The translations under genes were made by a program, and so were the position numbers. A model generated the notes under the pieces. That model made no database searches. It had not been told where the DNA came from and saw nothing but the letters and a program-made list of their open reading frames with translations. This document shows positions 31,884 to 39,154 of a DNA stretch of 39,154 nt, one piece after another; within the stretch, counting starts at the first letter, position 1, and the number at the start of each line of letters is the position of its first letter. This DNA is from Candidatus Sphingomonas excrementigallinarum (GTDB lineage Bacteria; Pseudomonadota; Alphaproteobacteria; Sphingomonadales; Sphingomonadaceae). Where the stretch lies: the NCBI GenBank assembly GCA_019112965.1, contig DXIH01000190.1:1-39154 (forward strand). The letters run 5' to 3'.

Positions 31884-32645
31884 TCAGCCGTAACGGCCGG
31901 TAATATAGTCCTTCGTCCGTTCTTCCTTCGGGTTCGTGAAGATGTCGGACGTCTTGCCGTACTCGACGAGCGTGCCGAGGTGGAAAAAGGCGGTTCGCTG
32001 CGAGACGCGGGCGGCCTGCTGCATGTTGTGGGTGACGATCGCGATGGCGTAGCGGCCGCGCAGGTCGTGGATCAGCTCCTCAATGCGGGCGGTCGCGATC
32101 GGGTCGAGCGCGCTGCAGGGTTCGTCCATTAGGATGACTTCGGGGTCGACCGCGATGGCGCGGGCGATGCACAGCCGCTGCTGCTGACCACCCGACAGCG
32201 CGGTGCCGCTTTCGGACAGGCGATCCTTGACCTCGTTCCACAGGCCCGCCCGGGTCAGTGACCGTTCGACGATCGCATCCATCTCGCTGCGGGAGGTCGC
32301 CAGGCCGTGGATGCGCGGGCCGTAGGCGACATTCTCATAAATCGACTTGGGGAAGGGGTTGGGCTTCTGGAATACCATGCCGACCCGTGCGCGCAGCTGC
32401 ACCACGTCCATCTCGGGGGCGTAGATGTCCTGTCCGTCCAGCCGCACATCCCCCGACACGCGTGCCGAAGTGATCGTGTCGTTCATCCGGTTGAGCGTGC
32501 GCAGGAAGGTCGACTTGCCGCAGCCTGACGGGCCGATGAACGCGATGACGTGATCCATGTCGACATCGATCGAGATGTCATGGATCGCCTGCTTGTCGGC
32601 ATAGGACACGCTGACGTTGCGTGCTGTTATCTTGGGGGTACTCAC
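31884..32645 (-). CDS. pstB: Phosphate ABC transporter ATPase PstB
   Basis: A 253-residue ABC ATPase of the high-affinity phosphate importer. Walker A is GPSGCGKST (38-46), the signature LSGGQQQR begins at residue 150, and Walker B is ILMDEP (171-176). The PstB-specific string [11 protein letters not shown] follows Walker A. Length and motifs are normal. Start overlaps the pstA stop by four bases. Confidence 0.97.
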   Translation of the reverse strand: MSTPKITARNVSVSYADKQAIHDISIDVDMDHVIAFIGPSGCGKSTFLRTLNRMNDTITSARVSGDVRLDGQDIYAPEMDVVQLRARVGMVFQKPNPFPKSIYENVAYGPRIHGLATSRSEMDAIVERSLTRAGLWNEVKDRLSESGTALSGGQQQRLCIARAIAVDPEVILMDEPCSALDPIATARIEELIHDLRGRYAIAIVTHNMQQAARVSQRTAFFHLGTLVEYGKTSDIFTNPKEERTKDYITGRYG

Positions 32646-33907
32646 CAGCGTGTCTCGAACCGATTGCGGAGATAGATGGCCAGCCCGTTCATCGCGAGCA
32701 GGAAGACGAGCAGGACGATGATCGCGGCCGAGGTCTTCTCGATGAAGCCCCGGTCGACCTGATCCGACCAGAGGAAGATCTGGACCGGCAGCACGGTCGC
32801 CGGATCGGTCAACCCGCGTGGCGGCGCGGCGATGAAGGCGCGCATCCCGATCATCAGGAGCGGCGCGGTTTCGCCCAGGGCCCTCGCCATGCCGATGATG
32901 GTGCCGGTCATGATCCCGGGCAGGGCGAGCGGCAGGACGTGGTGGAAGATCACCTGTACCCGCGACGCCCCGACCGCCAGCGCCGCGTCGCGGATCGAGG
33001 GCGGCACCGCCTTGATCGCATTGCGTCCGGCGATGACGATGACCGGCATGGTCATCAGCGCCAGCGTCAGGCCGCCGACCAGCGGGGCCGAGCGCGGCAG
33101 GCCGAAGGTGCCGAGGAACACCGCCAGCCCGAGCAGGCCGAAGATGATCGAGGGAACCGCTGCCAGATTGTTGATCGAGACCTCGATCATGTCGGTCCAG
33201 CGGTTCTTCGGTGCGATCTCCTCCAGATAGAGGGCAGCGAGCACGCCGACCGGGAAGGCGAGGGCGAGCGTGACGAGCATCGTCAGCAGCGAGCCCTTGG
33301 CAGCGCCCCAGATGCCGACCCGCGTCGGATCGGTGGCATCGGCGTCACGCAAGAAGCCCAGATCCCAGCCCGTGGATAACAGCCCGCGCCTTTCGAGCCG
33401 GGCCACGACTCGCTCGGCCTCCGGCGTGCCGATGCCCTTTGCCGCGACGTCGTAGCGGCTGGCGAGCGGAAGTTCGAACCGGATCGTGCGATGGAGCAGG
33501 CTCGGGTCGGCCTTGATCGCGTCACGGACGACCATCCATGCGCCCGGCGAGAGCAGGTCGCTTCCCATTGGCCCGAAGGCACTGGTCGCAGCGGTGTCGA
33601 CCGCATTTTCCAGCCCGGCCCCCGCCAGCGCCAGATCGGCTCCGCGTCCCTTCAGTCGCGCCGTCTCGACGGGCAGGTCGGCGGCCGCGAGGTTGACCGG
33701 CATGGTCACGCGTGTCTCGGTAAAGCCGCGAAGCCCCTGCGCCAGCATGGTGATGAGCAGGAAGGCCAGGAACGCCGCCGACAGCGCGACGGCGGACGCG
33801 CCGAGCCGCCGGAAACGACGCTCGGCGGCATAGCGCCGACGCAGGCGTCGCGCCATCGCCGGGCTGTTCCACCCGGCGACCGAAGGCGGGGAAGGCGGTT
33901 TATTCAT
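32642..33907 (-). CDS. pstA: Phosphate ABC transporter permease PstA with long N-terminal extension
   Basis: A 421-residue inner-membrane permease. The C-terminal half is a standard PstA with six membrane segments and the permease loop [36 protein letters not shown]. The N-terminal ~150 residues hold one membrane segment and a periplasmic region (about 55-170) as in alphaproteobacterial PstA proteins with a DUF3333-type domain; E. coli PstA is about 125 residues shorter. It pairs with PstC, whose gene overlaps by eight bases. Confidence 0.95.
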   Translation of the reverse strand: MNKPPSPPSVAGWNSPAMARRLRRRYAAERRFRRLGASAVALSAAFLAFLLITMLAQGLRGFTETRVTMPVNLAAADLPVETARLKGRGADLALAGAGLENAVDTAATSAFGPMGSDLLSPGAWMVVRDAIKADPSLLHRTIRFELPLASRYDVAAKGIGTPEAERVVARLERRGLLSTGWDLGFLRDADATDPTRVGIWGAAKGSLLTMLVTLALAFPVGVLAALYLEEIAPKNRWTDMIEVSINNLAAVPSIIFGLLGLAVFLGTFGLPRSAPLVGGLTLALMTMPVIVIAGRNAIKAVPPSIRDAALAVGASRVQVIFHHVLPLALPGIMTGTIIGMARALGETAPLLMIGMRAFIAAPPRGLTDPATVLPVQIFLWSDQVDRGFIEKTSAAIIVLLVFLLAMNGLAIYLRNRFETRW

Positions 33908-35276
33908 AGGTTTCCCGGTACCGCTTCACCACATTCAGTGCGACGATGTTCAGCAGCAGCGTGATGAGAAACAGGGTCAGGCCCAGCGCGAAGGCGGCCA
34001 GTGTCTTGGGGCTGTCGAACTCAGCCTCCCCGGTCAGCAGGTCGACGATCTGCCGGGTGACGGTGGTCGTGCTGGCGAAGGGATTGGCGGTCAGCGTTGC
34101 GACGCCGCTGGCCGCCATCACGACGATCATCGTCTCGCCGATCGCGCGGCTGACGGCGAGCAGCACGCCGCCCACGACGCCGGGCAGCGCGGCGGGCAGC
34201 AGGACGCGGGTGATCGTCTCGGACGGTGTGGCGCCCATCGCCAGGCTGCCGTCGCGCATCGAATTGGGGACGGCGGCCAGGCTGTCATCGGCCATCGACG
34301 ACACGAAGGGGATAATCATCACCCCCATGACCAGCCCGGCGGCCAGCGCGCTTTCCGACGAGGCCCAGTCGATGCCGATCGCGACCGCGAACTGGCGGAC
34401 GGCGGGCGCGACGGTCAGCGCGGCGAAATAGCCGTAAACGACGGTCGGAATCCCTGCGAGTACCTCCAGCACTGGCTTCATGATCCGGCGGGCTCGGGGT
34501 GCAGCATATTGGGTCAGGTAGACGGCGCTCATCAGGCCGAAGGGGATGGCGACCGCCATGGCGATGACCGCCCCGATGAAGAAAGTGCCCCAGAACAGCG
34601 GCACTGCGCCCAGCGATGTGCCGGGATGGCGCGGGTCGATCGATTGGGGGCTCCAATGGGTGCCGAACAGGAAGTCGGTGATCGGCACGACCGAGAAGAA
34701 CCTGGCCGCCTCATAGAGGAGCGAGGCGACGATTCCGGCCGTAGTCAGGATCGCGATCAACGATGCGCCCAGCAACAGGCCCAGCACCACCCGCTCGATC
34801 CGGGTGCGCGCCGAAAATTCCGGCCGGACACGCAGATAGGCATAGGCGCCCCCGGCCAGCGCCAGCAGCAGGACGACGGCGCTGGCGATCCAGTCGATCC
34901 GGGTCTGCGCCGCGTCATAGGCGGGGGCGAGGCTTCGCGAGAGCGTATGGAATGCACCCTGCGCCTGTCCCGCCGCCAGCGCGCGGGCCTCGGACAGGAT
35001 TGCCGCCCGCTCGAACCCCGGCGGTGGCAATTGCGCGGCGGCCGGGTCTTTCAGGACCATGTCGGTGACGAGGGCGGGGGAGGTCGCCGCCCAGACCGCG
35101 AGGAAGATCAACGGCGGTACCGCGGTCCACAGCGCGACATACCAGCCATGATGATGCGGCAGCGAACTGGCACGCGTCCCCGCGCGACGGCGAAAGCCGA
35201 GCGCGTGCATCCGCGTTGCCGCCCAGGCGATGATGCCCAGCCCGACCGTCAGGATGAGAAGGACGATACCGTTCAT
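33900..35276 (-). CDS. pstC: Phosphate ABC transporter permease PstC, extended form
   Basis: A 458-residue inner-membrane permease, longer than the roughly 320 residues of E. coli PstC. The core is in the C-terminal half, with FGTHWSPQ, FGLMSAVYLTQYAAPRARRIMKPVLEVLAGIPTVVYGYFA and the loop AVPNSMRDGSLAMGATPSETITRVLLPAALPGVVGG. The N-terminal part adds membrane segments and a periplasmic stretch of unknown role. The start overlaps the pstS stop by four bases (ATGA). Confidence 0.95.
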   Translation of the reverse strand: MNGIVLLILTVGLGIIAWAATRMHALGFRRRAGTRASSLPHHHGWYVALWTAVPPLIFLAVWAATSPALVTDMVLKDPAAAQLPPPGFERAAILSEARALAAGQAQGAFHTLSRSLAPAYDAAQTRIDWIASAVVLLLALAGGAYAYLRVRPEFSARTRIERVVLGLLLGASLIAILTTAGIVASLLYEAARFFSVVPITDFLFGTHWSPQSIDPRHPGTSLGAVPLFWGTFFIGAVIAMAVAIPFGLMSAVYLTQYAAPRARRIMKPVLEVLAGIPTVVYGYFAALTVAPAVRQFAVAIGIDWASSESALAAGLVMGVMIIPFVSSMADDSLAAVPNSMRDGSLAMGATPSETITRVLLPAALPGVVGGVLLAVSRAIGETMIVVMAASGVATLTANPFASTTTVTRQIVDLLTGEAEFDSPKTLAAFALGLTLFLITLLLNIVALNVVKRYRETYE

Positions 35277-36319
35277 GATGGCAGGCTGGCCGGATCGAGC
35301 GGGATCTCACGGGCGATGATCGCGCGCGAACGGGCCTGAACCGAGACGGGCGAGGCGATCAGGCCCCGCCGGACCAGTGGGCCGTCCTTGCCCCAGTTAT
35401 TGGCATAGAGCCGCAGGAAAGCGCGTAGTCCCGGAATGGCGTCGAGATGCGATTTCTTTACATAGACGTAGAGCGGGCGCGATCCCGGATAGCGATCGGC
35501 GGCGATGGCGTCATAGGTCGGCTGGACGCCGTTGATCGTCACTCCGTCGACGGTCTGGCGGTTTTCTTCCAGATAGGAATAGCCGAAGACCCCCAGTGCA
35601 TCCGGGTTGGCCTGCAACTTCTGGACGATCAGATTATCGTTCTCGCCCGCATCGATATAGGCCCCGTCCTCGCGAACGCGGGTGCAGAACAGGCGATGCG
35701 CGTCGACATCGCGGGCGGCCAGCGCGGCTGCCTCCGGCTCGACCGCGTCGCACCCCTTCATCAGGATCAGTTCGGCGAGTGCGTCGCGCGTACCGCTGGT
35801 TGCGGGCGGGCCGTAGACCTGGATCGGAACGGCGGGCAAGGATGGATTGACATCAGCCCAGGTGCGCGCGGTGTTGGGCTTGCCGCCCGGATGGGCCGCC
35901 AGCGCGCGATAGATGTCGACCGTGGTCAGCGCCATGTGCGGTCCACGCTTGGACTCGGCGAAGGCGATGCCATCGATCCCGATCTGGATTTCCAGCACGG
36001 CGCCAGCGCCATGCGCCGCGCAGTCGCGATATTCGCTGGCCTTCATCCGGCGCGAGGCATCTTCGAGGTCGGGATGCGCCGCGCCGATCCCGGCGCAGAA
36101 TAGCTTCATGCCCGCGCCCGTGCCGGTCGACTCGATCACCGGCGCCTTGGCATCGGGATCGGCCGCGACGAAACGTTCGGCGATGATGGTGGTGAAGGGG
36201 TAGACGGTCGACGAACCGACAGCCGTGATCTGCTCCCGCACGCCCGCGCCGCCGCCATTGGCCTGATCGTGGCAGGCCGCCAGCGCGAACATCGCGGCGA
36301 GAAGGCAGGGCAGACGCAT
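35273..36319 (-). CDS. pstS: Phosphate-binding lipoprotein PstS
   Basis: A 348-residue periplasmic phosphate receptor. The signal MRLPCLLAAMFALAAC has a lipobox with Cys16, so it is anchored to the membrane. Phosphate-site segments are ITAVGSSTVYPFTTIIAERF at the N-terminus, IESTGTGAGMKLFCAG and SGTRDALAELILM. The start at 36319 has AAGGA six bases upstream; the ATG at 36337 adds six residues before the signal and is rejected. First transporter gene after a PHO-box-like array, 64 bases downstream of it. Confidence 0.95.
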   Translation of the reverse strand: MRLPCLLAAMFALAACHDQANGGGAGVREQITAVGSSTVYPFTTIIAERFVAADPDAKAPVIESTGTGAGMKLFCAGIGAAHPDLEDASRRMKASEYRDCAAHGAGAVLEIQIGIDGIAFAESKRGPHMALTTVDIYRALAAHPGGKPNTARTWADVNPSLPAVPIQVYGPPATSGTRDALAELILMKGCDAVEPEAAALAARDVDAHRLFCTRVREDGAYIDAGENDNLIVQKLQANPDALGVFGYSYLEENRQTVDGVTINGVQPTYDAIAADRYPGSRPLYVYVKKSHLDAIPGLRAFLRLYANNWGKDGPLVRRGLIASPVSVQARSRAIIAREIPLDPASLPS

Positions 36320-36382
36320 CGAGATCCTTGGAAACACCGGAACAGGTGCGAACCGGCGCTGCCACGCTCGCCATACTCCCGT

Positions 36383-36411
36383 GTGACATTTTTATTGTGG
36401 TTTTGTGACAG
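36383..36411 (-). promoter_or_regulatory. PHO-box-like triple repeat upstream of pstS
   Basis: On the minus strand CTGTCAC-AAAA-CCACAAT-AAAA-ATGTCAC shows three seven-base units at an exact 11-base period with AAAA spacers. Units one and three match the PhoB site (CTGTCAT-like); the middle unit is degenerate. TATGGC follows the last unit by seven bases and could be the -10 box, so the array would replace the -35 region, as in known PhoB-activated promoters. The array overlaps the phoR stop codon. Confidence 0.68.
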
Positions 36412-37636
36412 GGCTCTCGGAAGCGATTTTTTCGGGTGATTTCAGCGCGGGCAATCGTACCGTCACGGTTGTGCCGACACCGACCTCGCTGGCGATGTCC
36501 AGCTTTCCGCGATGCCGCTCGACGATATGCTTGACGATGGCAAGGCCCAGGCCCGTACCGCCGATGCTCCGGCTGCGCCCCGAATCGACGCGGTAGAAGC
36601 GTTCGGTCAGGCGGGGCAGATGGCTGGCGGCGATGCCTTCGCCGCGGTCGGCGACGCTCAGACGCACCATGGCGCCGTCGCGGTCCAGCTTGACGCGCAC
36701 CGGCGTCTCGGCCTTGCCGTACTTCATCGCGTTGCCGATCAGATTGTGCAGCATCTGAGACAATTGCGCCCGGTCGCCCGCGATCGGCGAAAGCTCCTCC
36801 GTCAGCTCGCATGTAAGATCGTCGGCACGCGGCGAACCGGAATCGAGAAATTCTTCCCAGACGTGGTCGACCAGTTCGGCCATGTCGACGGGCTGAGCGG
36901 GCAGACGATATTTGTCGGCCTCGATCCGGCTGAGCGAGATGAGATCCTCGACCAGCCGCTGCATCCGTCGCGCTTCGTCGAACATGACCTTCAGAAAACG
37001 CGCACGGATTTCCGTGTCTTCGCCAGCTTCGTCGCCCAGCGTTTCGATAAATCCCAGGATCGAGGCGAGCGGGGTCCGCAGTTCATGGCTGGCATTGGCG
37101 ACGAAATCGACGCGCATCCGCTCGGCGGCGTCGTGCGCGGTCTGGTCGATCAGGTGGACGATACGCTGGCCGCTCGTCGTATCGGCGACCCGCATTTCCC
37201 AACGCTGTTCGAGCGAACCCAATCCGACCAGCGAAATGGGGTGATCCGGATCGGTCACGCCTTCTCTGGACAGCAGGCGCTCGGCCGCCGCCGGGTGGCG
37301 GATGGCGATACGGGCATCCTCGCCCACGATATGCTTGCCCAGCAATCCGCGCGCCGATCGATTGGCGAGGATGACCCGGCCGCCCTCGATCAGAAGGACG
37401 GGTTCGACGATCGCATCCAGCGCTTCCTCCAGCAGGGGTGAAAGGCCGGTCGTGCCGTCTTCCGTGGGGGCATCGTCTTCTGTTTGGTCAGGCACGCCCT
37501 CGCTGGCGACCAGCGCCGCGGCGATCCCACCGACCAGCGCGATGATCGCAGGCGCAGGTCCCGCCGTCAGGAAGACGACGGCGGCGGCCACCACGACCAC
37601 CACGATGGCCCACAAGGTACGAATGCCGAATCCCAT
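36392..37636 (-). CDS. phoR: Phosphate regulon sensor histidine kinase PhoR
   Basis: A 414-residue membrane kinase. Two N-terminal membrane segments lie at about residues 5-24 and 27-45, followed by a PAS domain (EEALDAIVEPVLLIEGGRVILANRSARGLLG). The phosphoacceptor His184 lies in FVANASHELRTPLASILGF, and the ATPase domain has the N box MLHNLIGNAMKYG, DRGEGI and GGTGLGLAIVKHI. It has no large periplasmic domain, consistent with sensing phosphate through PstSCAB and PhoU. First gene of the unit, 71 bases ahead of the pstS start. Confidence 0.95.
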   Translation of the reverse strand: MGFGIRTLWAIVVVVVAAAVVFLTAGPAPAIIALVGGIAAALVASEGVPDQTEDDAPTEDGTTGLSPLLEEALDAIVEPVLLIEGGRVILANRSARGLLGKHIVGEDARIAIRHPAAAERLLSREGVTDPDHPISLVGLGSLEQRWEMRVADTTSGQRIVHLIDQTAHDAAERMRVDFVANASHELRTPLASILGFIETLGDEAGEDTEIRARFLKVMFDEARRMQRLVEDLISLSRIEADKYRLPAQPVDMAELVDHVWEEFLDSGSPRADDLTCELTEELSPIAGDRAQLSQMLHNLIGNAMKYGKAETPVRVKLDRDGAMVRLSVADRGEGIAASHLPRLTERFYRVDSGRSRSIGGTGLGLAIVKHIVERHRGKLDIASEVGVGTTVTVRLPALKSPEKIASESPVTKPQ

Positions 37637-37794
37637 GACGTGCCGATGTAGCGGGGCACACGCGTCGTGTCTTCATTTCTGCATCCTCATCCCGGCGCTG
37701 GCCATCTTGCGTCATTTTGCTTCCAGTTTTGGGAAGCCGTTGGCCATGCAGATGTTCTTGTGGCACGGCGATGAATATGGGAGATCGATTCGTC

Positions 37795-38250
37795 ATGGAC
37801 GAAATGCCCACCGAACCTGGCCCTGCGCCCGAGGAACCGGCGACCGCCCCCGCTTCCAGCGTGACCAGCCGCCGGATGCTGATGCTCGGCGCCGTCGGGG
37901 CCAGCACGGTCATCGCCGTTCGTCCGGCACTCGCCCAGGCCACGGCATCGGTCCTGACCTGCCAGATTCCGGTGCCCGATCCGGGCAATGCCGGTAAATA
38001 TATCGACAGGAACGGCAATGTCGTGAACCCTGGACCATTGGGGCCGCTCGGCGCGCTGTTCGGCGGGCCGTATCCGCCGCCATCCCGCCCGTTCACCGGC
38101 GAGGAGGTGCGCGCGGCCCTCACCAAGGGCGTATACCTGCCCGGCACGACCTATTATTCCAACGACGCCTATCTGAAATATATCCGGAAGCTGAGCGGCG
38201 GTCAGGCTGGCTATACCTGCTTCGTATCCATTCAGAATCCTACGGGCTGA
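37795..38250 (+). CDS. Twin-arginine-type exported protein of unknown function
   Basis: A 151-residue protein. An acidic, proline-rich N-terminus (MDEMPTEPGPAPEEPATAPA) precedes a twin-arginine signal (TSRRMLMLGAVGASTVIAVRPALA; Arg26-Arg27) with a likely cut after Ala47. The mature part has two cysteines (Cys56 and Cys142), a Gly/Pro-rich middle (NPGPLGPLGALFGGPYPPPSRP) and FTGEEVRAALTKGVYLPGTTYYSNDAYLKYIRKL. The start at 37795 has GGGAG 11 bases upstream; in-frame ATGs at 37771 and 37777 remain possible. It stands immediately before the PqqD-like and HprK-like genes and may be the substrate they act on; that is inference. Confidence 0.68.
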   Translation: MDEMPTEPGPAPEEPATAPASSVTSRRMLMLGAVGASTVIAVRPALAQATASVLTCQIPVPDPGNAGKYIDRNGNVVNPGPLGPLGALFGGPYPPPSRPFTGEEVRAALTKGVYLPGTTYYSNDAYLKYIRKLSGGQAGYTCFVSIQNPTG

Positions 38251-38254
38251 CCGC

Positions 38255-38533
38255 ATGGCCGATCCGCGCTGGCGCGCGGCGGAGGCGGCGCTGTTGATCG
38301 TCGAGCCGCTGGACATGTTCACGGCCGTCTTCCATCGTCCCTCGGGCGTCACCCATCTGCTGAACGAGCCCGCGCCGCAGATCCTCGAGGCGCTGGCACA
38401 GGATGACCTGACCATGGATGCCCTGCTCGCTAGGCTCGCGTTGAAATATGACCTGGGCGCGGGTGACGGTACAGCGATGCTTCGCGCACGGCTTGATGAA
38501 CTGGTGGCGGCCGGGCTGGTCGACCGGGTGTGA
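38255..38533 (+). CDS. PqqD-family protein of the HprK-related A system
   Basis: A 92-residue protein with the PqqD-like winged-helix fold: an N-terminal beta hairpin (ALLIVEPLDMFTAVFHRPSGVTHLLNEPAPQILEAL) and helices ending in ARLDELVAAGLVDRV. PqqD-like domains bind leader peptides of ribosomally made, modified peptides. This version belongs to the group found beside HprK-related kinases (HPr-rel-A system), here confirmed by the next gene. It starts four bases after the previous stop, and its stop overlaps the kinase GTG start by four bases, so all three genes form one unit. Confidence 0.8.
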   Translation: MADPRWRAAEAALLIVEPLDMFTAVFHRPSGVTHLLNEPAPQILEALAQDDLTMDALLARLALKYDLGAGDGTAMLRARLDELVAAGLVDRV

Positions 38534-39154
38534 GACATCAGATCACTCTGGGGGTCGGGCCGGTCAGCTTTCGGATCGGATCGGACTGGTCTGCGCCCAT
38601 CGCGGCGCTGGATGCGCTGTACCGTGATTATCCGCGACCGGCCTTTGCCGATTACAGCGTCCGGCTGGAGGCGGCTTCCCCCTGGCGGCGCTGGCTTCGT
38701 CATTCGATCCGGTTGGCGGGGGATTATACGCTACCGGACGCTTCGCCGTTGCCGCTGATACAGGGGCTGCTCGCGGCCGAGATGGGCATGAACCTTCAGG
38801 TCGCGCTGGGGCATCGTCGTCATCTGCTGCTTCATGCCGCCGTCGTCGCGCGGGACGATCGGGCGATCCTGATGAGCGGTGTGTCCGGCGCGGGCAAGTC
38901 GACGCTGTCGCTGATGCTTTCGCAAAGGGGATGGCGGTTCCTGGGCGACGAGTTCGCGATGATCGATCCGGATACCGGCTGGGCGCACCCCTTTCCCCGG
39001 CCGGTGAGTCTGAAGAACGAAAGCCTCGCATTGATCCCCCAAGGCTGTCGCGTCGGCCCGTTGCTGGTCGGGACGCCGAAGGGGGATGTCCGTCACGTCG
39101 CGCCGCCCGCATCCGCGATCGCCGCGATGGCAGCGCCCGCCCGGCCCGCCCTGC
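38530..39154 (+). CDS. HprK-related kinase A, 3' end beyond the window
   Basis: A reading frame of 208 visible residues from the GTG at 38530 (GTGTGA overlap with the previous stop) to the edge. It has an N-terminal beta-rich domain and then a P-loop kinase domain like the C-terminal part of HPr kinase/phosphorylase: LLLHAAVVARDDRAILMSGVSGAGKSTLSLML with Walker A at residues 117-125, and FLGDEFAMID (138-146) as the acidic segment. The canonical HPr target is not encoded nearby. The substrate is unknown; the exported protein or a peptide bound by the PqqD-like protein are candidates. Confidence 0.85.
   Translation, partial: MRHQITLGVGPVSFRIGSDWSAPIAALDALYRDYPRPAFADYSVRLEAASPWRRWLRHSIRLAGDYTLPDASPLPLIQGLLAAEMGMNLQVALGHRRHLLLHAAVVARDDRAILMSGVSGAGKSTLSLMLSQRGWRFLGDEFAMIDPDTGWAHPFPRPVSLKNESLALIPQGCRVGPLLVGTPKGDVRHVAPPASAIAAMAAPARPAL

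Noticed and set aside
1..39154. tRNA, rRNA, CRISPR, insertion sequence or prophage
   Set aside because: I found no cloverleaf tRNA with conserved arms, no rRNA sequence, no regularly spaced direct repeats, and no transposase, integrase or phage gene.

Overview
The window looks like chromosomal DNA of a high-GC alphaproteobacterium, most probably a sphingomonad (Sphingomonas or a close relative). This rests on the gene content: a DUF2794 gene, a PstA with a long N-terminal extension, a mycobacterial-type AhpC/AhpD pair under a divergent OxyR, a PqqD/HprK-related cassette, and a GC-rich multi-hairpin intergenic repeat. The assignment is inferred from recognised families; no rRNA or other marker gene is present. 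I see no tRNA, rRNA, CRISPR array, insertion sequence or prophage. Every gap between genes is shorter than 300 bases.

Layout. 1-1448: the 3'-truncated tyrosine-catabolic gene hppD, divergent from a MarR regulator, with an inverted repeat between them. 1427-5135: a tightly overlapping minus-strand operon of a GH130 protein, a GH13 alpha-glucosidase-like enzyme and a GT4 glycosyltransferase. 5193-11834: a TetR regulator divergent from a tripartite RND efflux operon (adaptor lipoprotein, pump, outer-membrane factor). 11954-14402: methylthioadenosine phosphorylase, then a convergent alginate-export-type porin. 14512-21236: a carboxylate-uptake island, with dctA divergent from a DctB/DctD two-component system that is followed by a DUF485 protein and the acetate symporter ActP. 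21333-24170: a tiny membrane protein, an LplT-like MFS transporter divergent from pgsA, and moaD/moaE coupled to pgsA. 24220-25554: two fasciclin-domain proteins. 25594-27839: oxyR divergent from ahpC-ahpD. 27846-27972: a symmetrical multi-hairpin repeat. 27975-30365: a TauE/SafE exporter, a serine acetyltransferase, DUF2794 and a small secreted protein. 30483-37636: the complete phosphate regulon unit phoR-pstSCAB-phoU-phoB with a PHO-box-like array in front of pstS. 37795-39154: a Tat-type exported protein of unknown function, a PqqD-like protein and the start of an HprK-related kinase.

How the genes work together. The dct region looks like one regulatory unit for small carboxylates: a membrane sensor and its response regulator lie between two transporters, and the 210-base dctA/dctB gap holds two near-identical 13-base sites three helical turns apart, a perfect match to the IHF consensus, and a weak -24/-12-like element. 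However, the DctD protein lacks the GAFTGA loop that normally contacts sigma-54, which makes the mode of activation an open question. The phosphate unit encodes sensor, transporter, modulator and response regulator in one direction, with a PHO-box-like array overlapping the phoR stop codon.

The least understood and most interesting parts are the HprK/PqqD/Tat-protein cassette at the right edge, the GAFTGA-less DctD with its regulatory region, the GH130-GH13-GT4 operon, and the multi-hairpin repeat after ahpD.
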